DNA of 64,000 nucleotides from Chrysemys picta bellii (lineage: Eukaryota; Chordata; Testudines; Emydidae): assembly GCF_011386835.1 (NCBI RefSeq), contig NC_088792.1, positions 62,004,081 through 62,068,080 on the forward strand, written 5' to 3'. The position numbers and the translations under genes are program-made. Under the pieces are notes generated by a model. The model was not told the origin of the DNA, made no database searches, and was given only the letters and a program-made list of their open reading frames with translations. Positions 48,901 to 61,200 of the stretch are shown here, piece by piece (within the stretch, counting starts at the first letter, position 1; every line of letters starts with the position of its first letter).

Positions 48901-51900
48901 AGAATTCATTGGTGTGGTCAGTCAGGAACCTGTTCTGTTTGGGACAACAATTAGAAACAATATAAGATATGGTCGAGAGGATGTAACTGATGAAGAAATT
49001 GAGAATGCAGCAAAAGAAGCAAATGCTTACGATTTTATCATGGAGTTTCCTGATGTAAGTATGGTACTTAAAATAACCTGCATTCTTAGAAATGAACTGA
49101 AATAAAGTGAGATATTGAGATATGACCATAAAAGAAACCATTTTTTGTGTGTGTGACAGAAGGAATTTACATCAATTGCAATGCATCCGAAGAAGTGGGC
49201 TGTAGTCCACGAAAGCTTATGCTCTAATAAATTTGTTAGTCTCTAAGGTGCCACAAGTCCTCCTGTTCTTCTTTTTGCGGATACAGACTAACACGGCTGC
49301 TACTCTGAAATGTTTCTCTAAATTCTCTGAAACAGACATGTAAGGAAATGGAAATAAATCCGGGCTGGGTCAGGGGAGGGATAACTGTGATTCCAAAAGG
49401 TGGAAGCATGAATGACTCTGATATAAATGCATCTTAAAAGTAAGAACTATGGTTGTCTTTCCTTCAATCTCAGCCCCAAGTTGAGGGACAACTGCCCCGC
49501 TGCAAAATCACAAAATATGGTAACCAAAACTCAGCAACAGCTGATAAATGAAAGCAGGGAAAGGTTGATTTTTACAGCCACCTTGTGGCCAAGAGTGGAA
49601 ATTGCAGTGTCATTCAAAATTTGTATTTTTAGACATATAAGGTGGTGATCAGGGTAGTGTTTACGGCACAAAGGCCCCAATTCAATAAGGCACTTGAGCA
49701 TGTGCATGACTTCAGGCACATGAGTATCCTCCCTGTCAATAGAACTATTTACGTGCTTCATAGGGTGACCCGATGTCCCAATTTTATAGGGACAGTCCCA
49801 ATTTTGGGGGCTTTTTTTATATAGGCACCTATTACCCCTCACCCCCATCCCAATTTCTTACACTTGCTGTCTGGTCATCCTAGTGCTTCAAGTTATGCAG
49901 GTGTTTCAGTACCTGGCTGAATCAGGGCAGCAGATCTGACATGTATTTTTTTGAGGGATGCTGCGGCTGAGTGGATAAGATTTGGGTCTTTCACATCAGA
50001 AACCTGTGTTCCAGTTCCAGATCGAGCAGAAACTCCCTCTATCTCCCTGGGATGCCCCTCTGGTCCTTTGTACCCATCTGAAAAAATTCCATGACCACCT
50101 GCTTGTGGGAACGTTTTTGCTACTGAAAGTGACTTTGTGTAGATTTAATTTCAAATGGGATTTGTGTCCTGCACTCTGGGGATCAGACAATACATAACCT
50201 TAGCTTTCATTTCACTAGGGTGCTCCCATAATACAGAATTATCTTGCTCTCACTGTGGGCCTGATCCAAAGTCCATTGAAATCAAGGTTGGGGGGTGATG
50301 TGTCTTTCCATAGACTTCAATGGACTGTGGATCAAGCTCTATTTAGTGGTTAATTGTTTATACTGCAAAACTGATGGTGTCTCTGCTATTTTCTCAGAAA
50401 TTCAATACCCTTGTAGGAGAAAGAGGAGCCCAGATGAGTGGTGGCCAGAAGCAGAGAATAGCCATAGCTCGAGCTTTGGTGCGCAACCCTAAAATTCTCT
50501 TGTTAGATGAGGCCACATCCGCCCTGGATACGGAAAGTGAGTCAGTAGTCCAAGCTGCACTGGAAAAGGTAAATGCTGGGTTATTGACACAACCTCTAGC
50601 TCCATCTTCTTGAATCAAATATATTTTCTTTCAAAGCAAGGAATAGATGAACAAGATTATTATTGTACTGCAATGACAGGGATGATTTACTCAATTACTG
50701 CCAAATGCTGCCCATTGTTCAGCAGTAACAATGCTGTAACCCCACTGGGAACAACAGTAACCACGTGGTAACTCTCACCGTGGCCCAATCCTGCAGTGAG
50801 GTTCTGTATGGGTGAGCCCTCATTGCAAGACTGGGGTCTAAATCACTAAGATATAATGAATGTGTTGTTATGTGGTTATGGGGCCCAAAAGTTGCCCTGA
50901 TGCACATGCAAACCCATTGGCTACCATCAGATTGTAAATAGGGTGCAAATCAGTGAGGGCAACATTTGCCCTTTGGCAAATAATTTGTCACCATTAGAGC
51001 TTTTAGAATCAACATCTTGTCCTTCTCTTGAAAATCAATTTTAAATACACAAACATCTGAATTGGTACAATAGATATTTCTGTACGTTCAGATCATCAGA
51101 CCAATGCTAACAAAAATGCCAAATGGGGTATTAAGAAGCACTACAGTAATGTTAATCTTTTGAGTGTGTAAATATTGATACCTTCTAGTTCATGCTTTTC
51201 ATAGAGATGTGCACTGCCGAAGAAGTGTGCATTGATTATTATTCCACTGCATGTCACTCATGGCTACTCCCTCCAGAAAACAGATCCTCAGCACCGATGA
51301 ACGAACACGGCACTGGCAAAGTGCACCAAAGGGGTGTGATTTGTGAAGCGTGGTACAGTGTTGTGCTCTAACTGCCCTTTAAAAGGTACCTAGTTCATGT
51401 TAATATCGTCCTGTTTCAAATGGGACTACGTGAATGTGAACCAGGTACCTTTTAGGGTATGTCTACACGGCAATTAACCACCTGTGAGTGGGCCCGTGTC
51501 CGCAGACTGTTGCTTGTGGGGCTCATGATGTAAAACTGAGGGTAGACATTTGGGCTTGGGCTGGATCCTGAACTCTGGGACCCTCCCCTGTCATGGGGTC
51601 CCAGAGCCTGGGTTCCAACCTGAATGTCTACACTGCAATTTTATTGACCCACAGACTGAGCACCATGAGTCTGAGTCAGCTGACCTGGGCCAGCCTCAGG
51701 TGAGATATTGCAGAGTAGATGTATCCTGGGTGTCTTTATGCCACTCTGGCAGCAAAGAAGACCCTTACAGAAGCCTTAAGAAGTTGAGAGCTCCCACAGT
51801 TCAGAAAAACTCCTGGGAGGTGTGAGGCTAGCGTAGCCAACTTCAGGCTACCTGGACCCCTATATAGAGGCATGTTGGGGCAGGGCCAGAGCACATGTGG

Positions 51901-54900
51901 CTCCATCTGCTCCTTTGCAAGGAATCCATCCCTATGAGACTGTTCCACATAGCATAACCTAAAGCAGCTCAGAGTTTCGCTTTTTTAATTTTGAACAGAA
52001 TAATTAAAGAGAGAGAGAGTCAAGAAAATCAGGGGAAGCAAAACAAGCTTTCTGAGTTTGTTTAGTGTGGATGCCGGCAAGCAGGTCTCCTGTAGCTCAG
52101 CAGAGACAGAACCAGGATATGAAAGGTTTTAGTTGTCAGTTGTGGAAAAACTCATGGATTGTCAGGATATTTTAGCAAATGAAATCAATGGGAGTAACTA
52201 CAGTCACAATATGACCAATTAGAGTAAATTACGCTAAATCTCCAAGCCACAGGGGACACAAATTACAATGTGGTTGTTTGTTTACAGGCCAGCAAAGGTC
52301 GAACCACTCTTGTAATAGCTCATCGGCTTTCCACCATTCGGACTGCAAATGTAATAGTGGCCATAGCTGATGGTGCTGTGGCTGAAGTAGGAACACATTC
52401 AGAGCTGATGGAGAAAAGGGGGTTATATTATTCACTTGCAACAGCACAGGTACCTTACAAAGATACTAAAGTTTTGCTGTGAAAGTCTTTGTTTGTGACA
52501 TATGAACTTCATTTATTTAAAAGATAGAGCAATAAGCAGGTCACACATACTCTAGTACATGCGTTAAGTTCTTTACTTTGCCAAGAAGTGAGAGGCACAA
52601 TGGTAACTAAAAGCCAAATCACCGTCTCCTGCAAAAAACCAAGATTGTTCTGTTCATACATGTCACTGGGGTTTGCGCCTCCCCCCATGCTCCCCCAAAC
52701 CCACAGATACCCCAGGATGTGCTGAAATCAGGCCCCCTTCCCCACCCTCCAGCTTCCTTGTAGCACAGCTCCTTTGGCAACTGCTCTGTGTGGAATCCCA
52801 ACTAACGGGATGGATGGAAGCTTTCACAGCACAAAGGGGGTTCCAAAGAAAAGGTAACAGTCTAATCTGTAATTCTATTGCCTAATTCTGATGTTGGATC
52901 CACACTACACACAGAATCTGTCAGAATACAGATGCCCCCTAAATTTGCTAGACAACCGGGTGCTTGTACAATTACACTTGTAGTGCAGGTGTGTATATAC
53001 ACCATTTTCAGCATTTTCCCCCACTGTTGCCTAGTGCAACTTCAATGGCAGAAATGGTGCTAGTGTACTGTAGGCAGAGCACAGGCATTTTTACTACCAT
53101 GTTATCTAACCAGGGTTAGAATAGAGGCTGATCTACCTGAATAGAGTTCTGTCACCATTGCTAACCCAATTGTGAGAGATGTGCTAGTCGTTTTGTTTAA
53201 TGGAGACAAGGCCTGGACTGGCACTAAGGCTGTGACAGTGGAACAATTTTAAAGCATTTTTTTTCATACCATTTATGTTACCATGGTTTTAAAACCACTC
53301 CTGTTAACAACACAGTTTAAGAATGGCCAAGAGATAAAACTAGACTGTTTTTAAGCCGTATTTTAGAAAACTCTTGAATATACTTTGAAATTTGTTTGTT
53401 TTTAAAACACAGTTTCAAGACAAGTATGGCCTTCTGTGACCCTGGAAATAGTGTTTTAAACCATATTAGTAGGAAACTTTCTTATACGCTATACTTTAGA
53501 ACTGTTGTACTGTCATGGATTCTTTCATCTGTGCAATTCAGAATCAACTCACTTTGATACTCTGGAGATGTGGGAAGATAAACTAGAAGGAAATTCAGAA
53601 GAAATTGTTTCAAAATACTAGGAATGAAATCCTCCCTCTATCAAAGTCAATAAGAGTTTTGCCACTAACTTCAATGGGGCCAGGATTTCGGCCTAAAATG
53701 GTGGAACAAACATGTATTCTCATGAGTTTTGCAAACCATTTAAAAAACAGAATTAAAACAATATGTTAGGGTTACCATTCGTCCGGATTCCCCCGGACAT
53801 GTCCGGCTTTTTCGGGTTAAAAATAGCGTCCGGGGGGAATTTGTCACTGTCCGGACTTCCCCTCCTCCCCCCCCCCATGCAGAGCTTGCGCGCGGCTTAC
53901 AGACCAGCCGGTGCTCTAAAAGCCAGAGCCAGAGCCAGAGCCCTTCTGCACGTCCCCCCTCCTCCCTCCTGAAACTTGACACCCCCCTCCTCTCCCTCCC
54001 TCCCCCCCTTCCCTGCACTCACAGATCGCCGGTGGGTCTGGAGCTCCGACCCTGCTGCCCTCCCCCGCTGTCGAGCAGCACAGTAAGGGGGCAGGGGACC
54101 AGAGAAGCGGCAGGGAGGTTCTGGGGGGGGGGTAATCAAGAGACAGGGAGCAGGGGGGAGGGTTGGATGGGTCAGGGAGTTCAGGGGGGGGGCTGTCTGG
54201 GGGTTGGGGGTGTAAGGTTTTGGGCAGTCAGGGTACAGGTGGGGGGGTCTCAGGAGGGGGCAGTTAGGGGACAAGGAGCGGGGGGGGTGTTTGGGAGTTC
54301 TGGGGGGGCTGTCTGGGGGTTGGGGGTGTAAGGTTTTGGGCAGAGTACAGGTGGGGGGGGGGTCCCAGGAGGGGGCAGTTAGGGGACAAGGCACAGGGAG
54401 GCTAGGGGGCAGTTAGGATGTGGGGAAGGTCTCAGGAGGAGGCAGTCAGGGGACAAGAGGCAGGGAGGCTTAGGGAGGGGGTGGAGTCCTGGGGGGCAGT
54501 CAGGGGACAAGGAGTGGGGGGGAGGGTTGGGGGTTCTGAGGGGGCAGGAAGTGGGAGGGAGTGGAAGGGGCAGGGGCGGGGCTAGGACAGGGGCGGGGCT
54601 AGGGCGGGGCTCCTCCCGTCCTCTTTTTTGATTGTTGAAATATGGTAACCCTACAATATGTCAAAGTATTTTTTAATGTATTGTTTGCTTACAACCTTTT
54701 GGGCCCACTTCTGGAAGTCAGTGGAAGCTCACAGGAATAACTGCACAGGATTAGGCTCTTTGGAAGAAAGTGAGCATGACTTCCTTAATGCTTGGCACAA
54801 AATGTTAGCTTTTTGTGTAAATATGTAGAGAACACCGAAGATGCCTGTAGCTGGATTTCAGGACGTGAGGAGTGAGAATCCAATAACTAGGAGAAATACT

Positions 54901-57900
54901 CTTATGTTTCTGCCAAATAAGGGCATGAGTAGCAAATTTAGTCAGAGGACTAACTCCAAAATAGCAGTCAGGGTCTCAGAGAACCTACATGACCCTGCAA
55001 ATGGAAGTGGAGTCTACCTAATGCAACTACACTGACCTTTTGGATATATTTGTGACTGAATTTATATTGTGTTAAAGTCTATTAAAACAGAAGACCATGA
55101 AGAATCAACAGAAACTATTACCTTAAAAGATCATGAAGAAGCGTTCCCCATCAATGGGTTGATTTCGAACAGAGCAAGCATAAAACATGTTCCACAAAAA
55201 GAGGCTGAAGAAGAAGCTGCACCTGAAGAGGTAATGGTTTACTGGAGCTTAGTCGAGATTTTTTTGGTTTGGTTGTTTGGTTTGTGGATCTTTGTTTTCA
55301 TCCTAAAAAGATTCAGCAGTTCAGTGGTAAACCTGCACAATTCTTCCAGAGAGATCAGAACATTTCTGAAAGGGGGTGTATATCAAAGATTATTTCAGTG
55401 GGAGTCTGACTGTCCTCTTCCTAAAATTGTATCAACTTTCAGCAAATCACTTCACTTCTGAGTGTGCCGTTTCCTCATCTATAAAACAATGAAGAAGGGA
55501 GGAGGGATAGCTCAGTGGTTTGAGCATTGGCCTGCTAAACCCAGGATTGTGAGTTCAATCCTTGAGGGGACCATCTGGGGCAAAATCAGTACTTGGTCTT
55601 GCTAGTGAAGGCAGGTGCTACTGAATATAAGTAGAAAGCATAATTATCTATGTAAAGTTTGCTGTTAAGAGGATTCCAGAGTGTTTTTAGAATGGATTTT
55701 GGCCAGTCCTGTCAACTGTAGTCTTCCATTTACCTGCCTTGTTCTCTACTAGTCCATGGTTCTTAAACTCAACTTTTCCTGTAGGCACCATAATGCAGCT
55801 CAGCTCTTTTAAAAATGTAAAATTGAATTGTATTTGACAAAAATAAGACCTGATTTTAATCTGTTTTTCTTTTCCAGGAACACCTTCCCAAAGTTTCTTT
55901 CCTCAAGCTTTTTAGATTAAACAAGTCTGAATGGCCTTTCATTGCACTGGGGACACTAGCTGCTGTTATTAGTGGAGCATGTCACCCTATCTTTTCCATC
56001 ATATTTGCTAAAATTATAACAGTAAGTGGAGTACTGACTTTTCCGTAATGTAACTGTAGAAGGAGGCTAGTTAAGTTGACCTGATTGGTACCGTTGGCCC
56101 CATGGACACTTCAGTGAAACCAGGGTAGTTAGAATCATTTTTATACATAGTTTTTCACAAACATTTGCTAGCATAGTTTCACCACTGTTTCTTGGGTCAC
56201 TGAGCGCCCAGCATAAGCAGATTATAAACATGGTTTGTAAAACAATTCAGAATTTAGGAATACCATGTTTGCATCTTTCTATTTGAAAATGGTTCTGGCT
56301 AACATAGTTTCTCTGTAGTATAATAATCCTTAGTATTTATATTGCACTTTTTTCCCATTCACAAAGCACTTTATGAACATTAATGAATGAGTCCTCACAA
56401 CGTATCTGTGAAGGAAGGAAGGATTATCCCCATTTTACACAAACTGAGGCAGAGAGATGTGAGTTGTCCAAAGCCACAGAGGATATGATTGTTGGAGCAT
56501 GTTGTAGAACCGAGAAGTTCCCATTCCCGTAGTTTAATCATAGAATCATAGAATATTAGGGTTGGAAGAGACCTCAGGAGGTCATCTAGTCCAATCCCCT
56601 GCTCAAAGCAGGATCAACCCCAACGAAATCATCCCAGCCAGGGCTAATCGCTGGCTCACACCTTCTTTTCCTTTCTCTAATGCGGATGGAGGGTCTTTCT
56701 GCACTGAATAGAGTGAAGTAGGGCCTCTTGTAGTGCTCCTGTTCCTGAAAGATTATGCCTATTGAAATATCATCAAGAAAAAAGGTTTCCTGATGGCATC
56801 AGCGGGCCAACTTCTATTAGGAAGTTACTGACCAACCAGTTGCTAACAAAATTGCTTTTTTCATTCCTTCTCCTTTTGACTTCAGTGCTGTGTCAGCGTT
56901 CCAAAGCCAGGGAATGGGCACAATCATTACTGCCGTCTCTGACACCTGTGCCTAGAGGTCTGAACAAAGGTGATTCTCTGTAGCCAGGCAGCAGAGGTAC
57001 AGCACCATGACTATCAGGAGGGAGCCAGTGTGAGGCAGAAAAGTCAGTGTGAGGCTTTTGAAAATTTAACCCTTAGTCCTTATTAACTTTAACCTTAAAA
57101 TATCCATTCATATAAACGCTCTCCTCTCTTCTTCCCCAAGTATGTAAGAAACTCCATTCTAGTCTCTATAGTGTTATACAGCCTCTATTAATAGGCTGGC
57201 TAACAAAATACTTGGATGATTTTCCTTCTGTTTTTGCAGATCTTCTCAATAAAAGATGATCCGGAGAGGATCCGGCATGAAGCTAACATTTTCTCCATCA
57301 CATTTGCTGTTATAGGTGGTGTTTGCTTTATCACTTGGTTTTTGCAGGTAAACTCTCATAATCAATAAAACAATAGGTCAGAACAGCAGTTTGCATTCTA
57401 GTAACTGCTTTAATCAGCTATGGATTTAAAGTTGGTAGCTGAGGGATCATGGCATGATGGGATGGGGGAATGTCTGTCTGGTTCTCTACAGCTGTATTGT
57501 TCAGCTCTTGTTGATTTTTTTAATTTTACATTCACATCTCACCATTTTGTGCTATGCTTTTAATAAATGACTGCACTTGATGTATAAATAGCATCAGACT
57601 GCCATTTAAATTACAAGTAGTAAAAATCAAAGATATGAGGGACTACTGGTTTTTTTTTTCTTGCAGGGATTCCTTTATGGGAGGTCGGGAGAAATCCTAA
57701 CAATGAGATTAAGGCATATGGCATTTAAAGCCATGCTACGGCAGGTTAGTGTTACATTTTTTCCTATGAATACACCATTTTCTCAATTACCTTTCCGATA
57801 ATAAATTGCAAATAGATTAATCCACCCTCTTTTCTCATACACAGCGCAATTTTACTGCACCACCTTTCACATGGAGTTTTAGGTATTAATTATCTGTATA

Positions 57901-58240
57901 CTTACTCTAGTCAAAGTAGGAGAAGAACTATGCTAATTCTAACCATGATTAACCACTATTATAGCAAATTTCCTTGACCACTCTGAATAGAGATTTGTTT
58001 GACTGGAAATCATGTTAGAACCTCATTAGGAAAGTATGCTACATGCTACCAAGCTAAGACCTCATTTACAGGCTAAAGACAACCACACCTAAAACGGTCA
58101 TTAAATTTGGTTAAAGTTCAAGCTTGTTCTAACAACTGGGATAGGGTTTTGAGTGATTCTGTCCCATCCATGCAATCTGGGCTATACCATGTAAGAACAG
58201 AGTTGAGTGGCAACCAAGTTTAATTGAAGTTGTTAATCAG

Positions 58241-58273
<33 letters not shown>

Positions 58274-61200
58274 CCCTGAGGTTACCACCTACTTTGTTTT
58301 AACCAGGTTAATTTTAAACCAGATGGCTTTTTTGAATGACCAAATTATATTCCTGCTTTTACCTGCTGGACCTGGTTTTCTTTGGTTGCTGTCAGATGCC
58401 CACCATCATCCTAAACATCATTTTTATTTATGTCAAGCGCATGCTTATCTTCTTTGGCCAGTGGCCCTGAGCAATCAGAAGGCCCCTGGTATGAATTTTC
58501 ATCTTCCTGACAGTAGCACCTGACATAAGATGCTCAGTACCTGATGCTGGCCTAAGTTAGTGCATTTAAGGAAAGGTGTGTTGAGATCCACAAAGAAAAG
58601 GAACTTCACCTCAGCTGAGAAGAATATCCGGAGCTGGCCTTACCATGAGGCAAACTGAGGCGGCCGCCTCAGATGCCAGACTGTGGGGGCGCGCCAATAG
58701 GATCCAGAGTGTAGAAAATTGTTTCTGTTACTGGTGCATATGTATTCTCTCTGCTCTAGATGCACAGAGATGGTGGAGTGCTGTGTTGGAGGAAGGAGGG
58801 CACAAGAGCCATAATAGCAGGGCTGGCTCTGGCTTTTTTGCCGCCCTAGGCAAAAAATCCACCCGCCGCCCCTTCCTCCCCCCCCCCCCCCCCCACCGTG
58901 GCAGGGGAGGGCACTGAGCCCGGCCATGGGCCCGCAATCCCCGACCAGCTGGAGTGCCGGGGGGAGGGCAGAGAGCCCCCGGTGGCCAGAGCACCAGGAG
59001 GAGGGCGGAGATCCCGGCCAGGGCTCTCCGCTCTCCCCGGCAGCCAGAGCGCCAGGAGCAGGGCGGAGAGCCCGGCCGGGGCTCTCCGCTCTCCCCGGCG
59101 GCCAGAGCGCCGGGAGCACGGCAGAGAGCCCCCAGCGGCCAGAGCGCCGGGAGCAGGGCGGAGATCCCCAGGCGGCCAGAGCGCTGGGGGGAGGGCGGCG
59201 AGCCCGCCGCGGCTCTCCGCTCTCCCCGACTGGCCGGAGCGCCGGGAGGAGGGCGGCGAGCCCAGTCGCATCCCCGCTCTGAGGCCGGAGCGCCCCGCCG
59301 CGCCGCCCCCCTCCAGGCCCACATGCTTGGTGGGCTGGTGCCTGGAGCCGGGCCTGCATAATAGGCAGGCAGGAGAAAAGGTGAGAGGGAATAACAGAAA
59401 GCAGCAGGAGCTGCAGGGAGAGAGAGGAAGAGGAGCCTCTTATATACCTCTCTAGCACCCCCAGGAGCCTGGACTGATTAACACCAGCTTCTCAGGGAAC
59501 TTCCTGTTTCCTGCTGCTTCCCTGAACCCACTTGAGGAGAACAGGCAGTCAACTGAAGTAGTAGGAGCCAGTTAGGCCCTTAAGACGCTGATATCTTCCC
59601 TCATTCAGGGCCTGCTACCAGCCTACTTATTTGTCCCCTTCAATTGAGTGTTCAGAGCCATTATAGCTGGCACAGAACAGCAGTCATGAGTGAAAGAAGA
59701 AAACGCCCTGGCAACAAAAGTCAAACAGAAGATTGTGGCAGATCTGAAGTCAGCAAGATATTACTCTGTTATTCTGGACTGCACACCTGACATCAGCCAT
59801 ACAGAACATATATGACTTTAATGGTGCGTTTTGTAACAACAACAGAACCTAGTGAAAGTGTCCTTGCAATGGTGACTGTCAGAGAGCATTTTCTAGAATT
59901 TATTGACATTGATGATACTACAGGAGCTGGTATGACAAATATGCTTCTTAAAAAGCTGGAAGATATGGGAATTGCGATACTGACATGAGAGGTCAGGGCT
60001 ACGATAATGGTGCCAACATGAGAGGAAAGAACAGAGGAGTGCAGACACAGATCCGAGAGTTAAACCCTTGAGCTTTTTTTGTCCCATGAGTTTTCAAAGA
60101 TAATGGCCAATGGCTCTGCAATCACATCCGCCAACTCCTTTAGCACCCTCGCGACCACCACCACCCACCACCTCATGGAACCTCCATCCCTAGAACAGTG
60201 CATCTCATGCCTTCCAATTGGTGGAGTCTCCTTCTGCTCCCTTACCTCAGATGTATCATCTAGTCCACTCTCCGGTCACTCTCCGGGCACTCTGCAGTCA
60301 AACTCCCTCTGTTAGCCTCTCCACTGTTCGCCGCTCAGCTGGTTCGCAGTTGACTGCCTTTTTATAACAGTCAGGCCCACTCAAGGCCCACCGGGAACAA
60401 AGCACTCCCCGTTAATGGGGCAAAAAACAAAGCAACTCTGCCAAATAACCTGCGGCAGCAGATTGCCCAGTATCTCCACAAGAATTTCCTGGAGATCTCT
60501 GAGGGAGATTCCCGTGAAGTGAGGGAGTCAATCAACAGCCTATTCCGCCGCTAAGACTGGGCATGCAGTGGGAGACAAGCCTGCTTTCTGCAACCCTCCT
60601 TCCCCCAAAAACTTCGCAGTGGAGGTGGGGTCGCCACCGAGTAGCACGTCCAGCTCTTTGTAGAACCGGCAGCTCCTGGGTGCAGCACCGGAGCGGTGGT
60701 TTGCCTCCCCTACGCCTTGGGGTAGGCGTTCCGCAGTTCCTTCACTTTGACCCTGCACTGCAATGTGTCCCGGTCATGGCCCCTTTCTGTCATGCATTGT
60801 GAAATCTGTCCATATATATATCATAATTCATATGGCTGGAGCGCAGCTGGGACTGGACAGCCTCCTCTCCCCAAATGCTGATGAGGTCCAGCAGCTCGGC
60901 ATTACTCCAAGCAGGGGATTGTCTGATGTGTGGAGCAGGTGTGGCCACCTGGAAAGATGCGCTGCACGCATCACTGAGCAAACAGGAAGGGGACTTTCAA
61001 AATTCCAAAGTAATTTACAGGGTGGGGATGGTGGTTGGTCACCTGAGGGCAGGGCAGTAGAGTTCAAACTGATGACCAGAGAGGTGAGAACAGGCATTGT
61101 GGGACACCTCCCACAGGCCAATCGCAGTGCTGTAATCGACCACAGTGTCTACATTGGCACCTCAGTGCTGTAGCCCCAGTGCAGAAAGCTGTACACCTCT

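Larger units (their letters stand above)
58630..60090 (+). mobile_element. hAT element fragment with nested MITE, intron 18
   Basis: Begins with GCTGGCCTTACCATGAGG and GGCGGCCGCCTCAGATGCC, resembles a hAT 5' end, and continues past the nested MITE (58818-59356) into a transposase remnant that starts at ATG 59686. The right end is lost, replaced by Harbinger-type sequence. Confidence 0.6.

Noticed and set aside
53897..54394. A proline-rich 165-codon minus-strand frame
   Set aside because: The complement of the G-rich tandem array in the 887-bp element.
58640..59458. A 272-codon minus-strand frame and several overlapping frames of 118-198 codons on both strands
   Set aside because: They lie in a GC-rich tandem array inside a hAT MITE with exact TSD. 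The residues are repetitive Pro/Ala/Gly/Arg and all frames are open at once.
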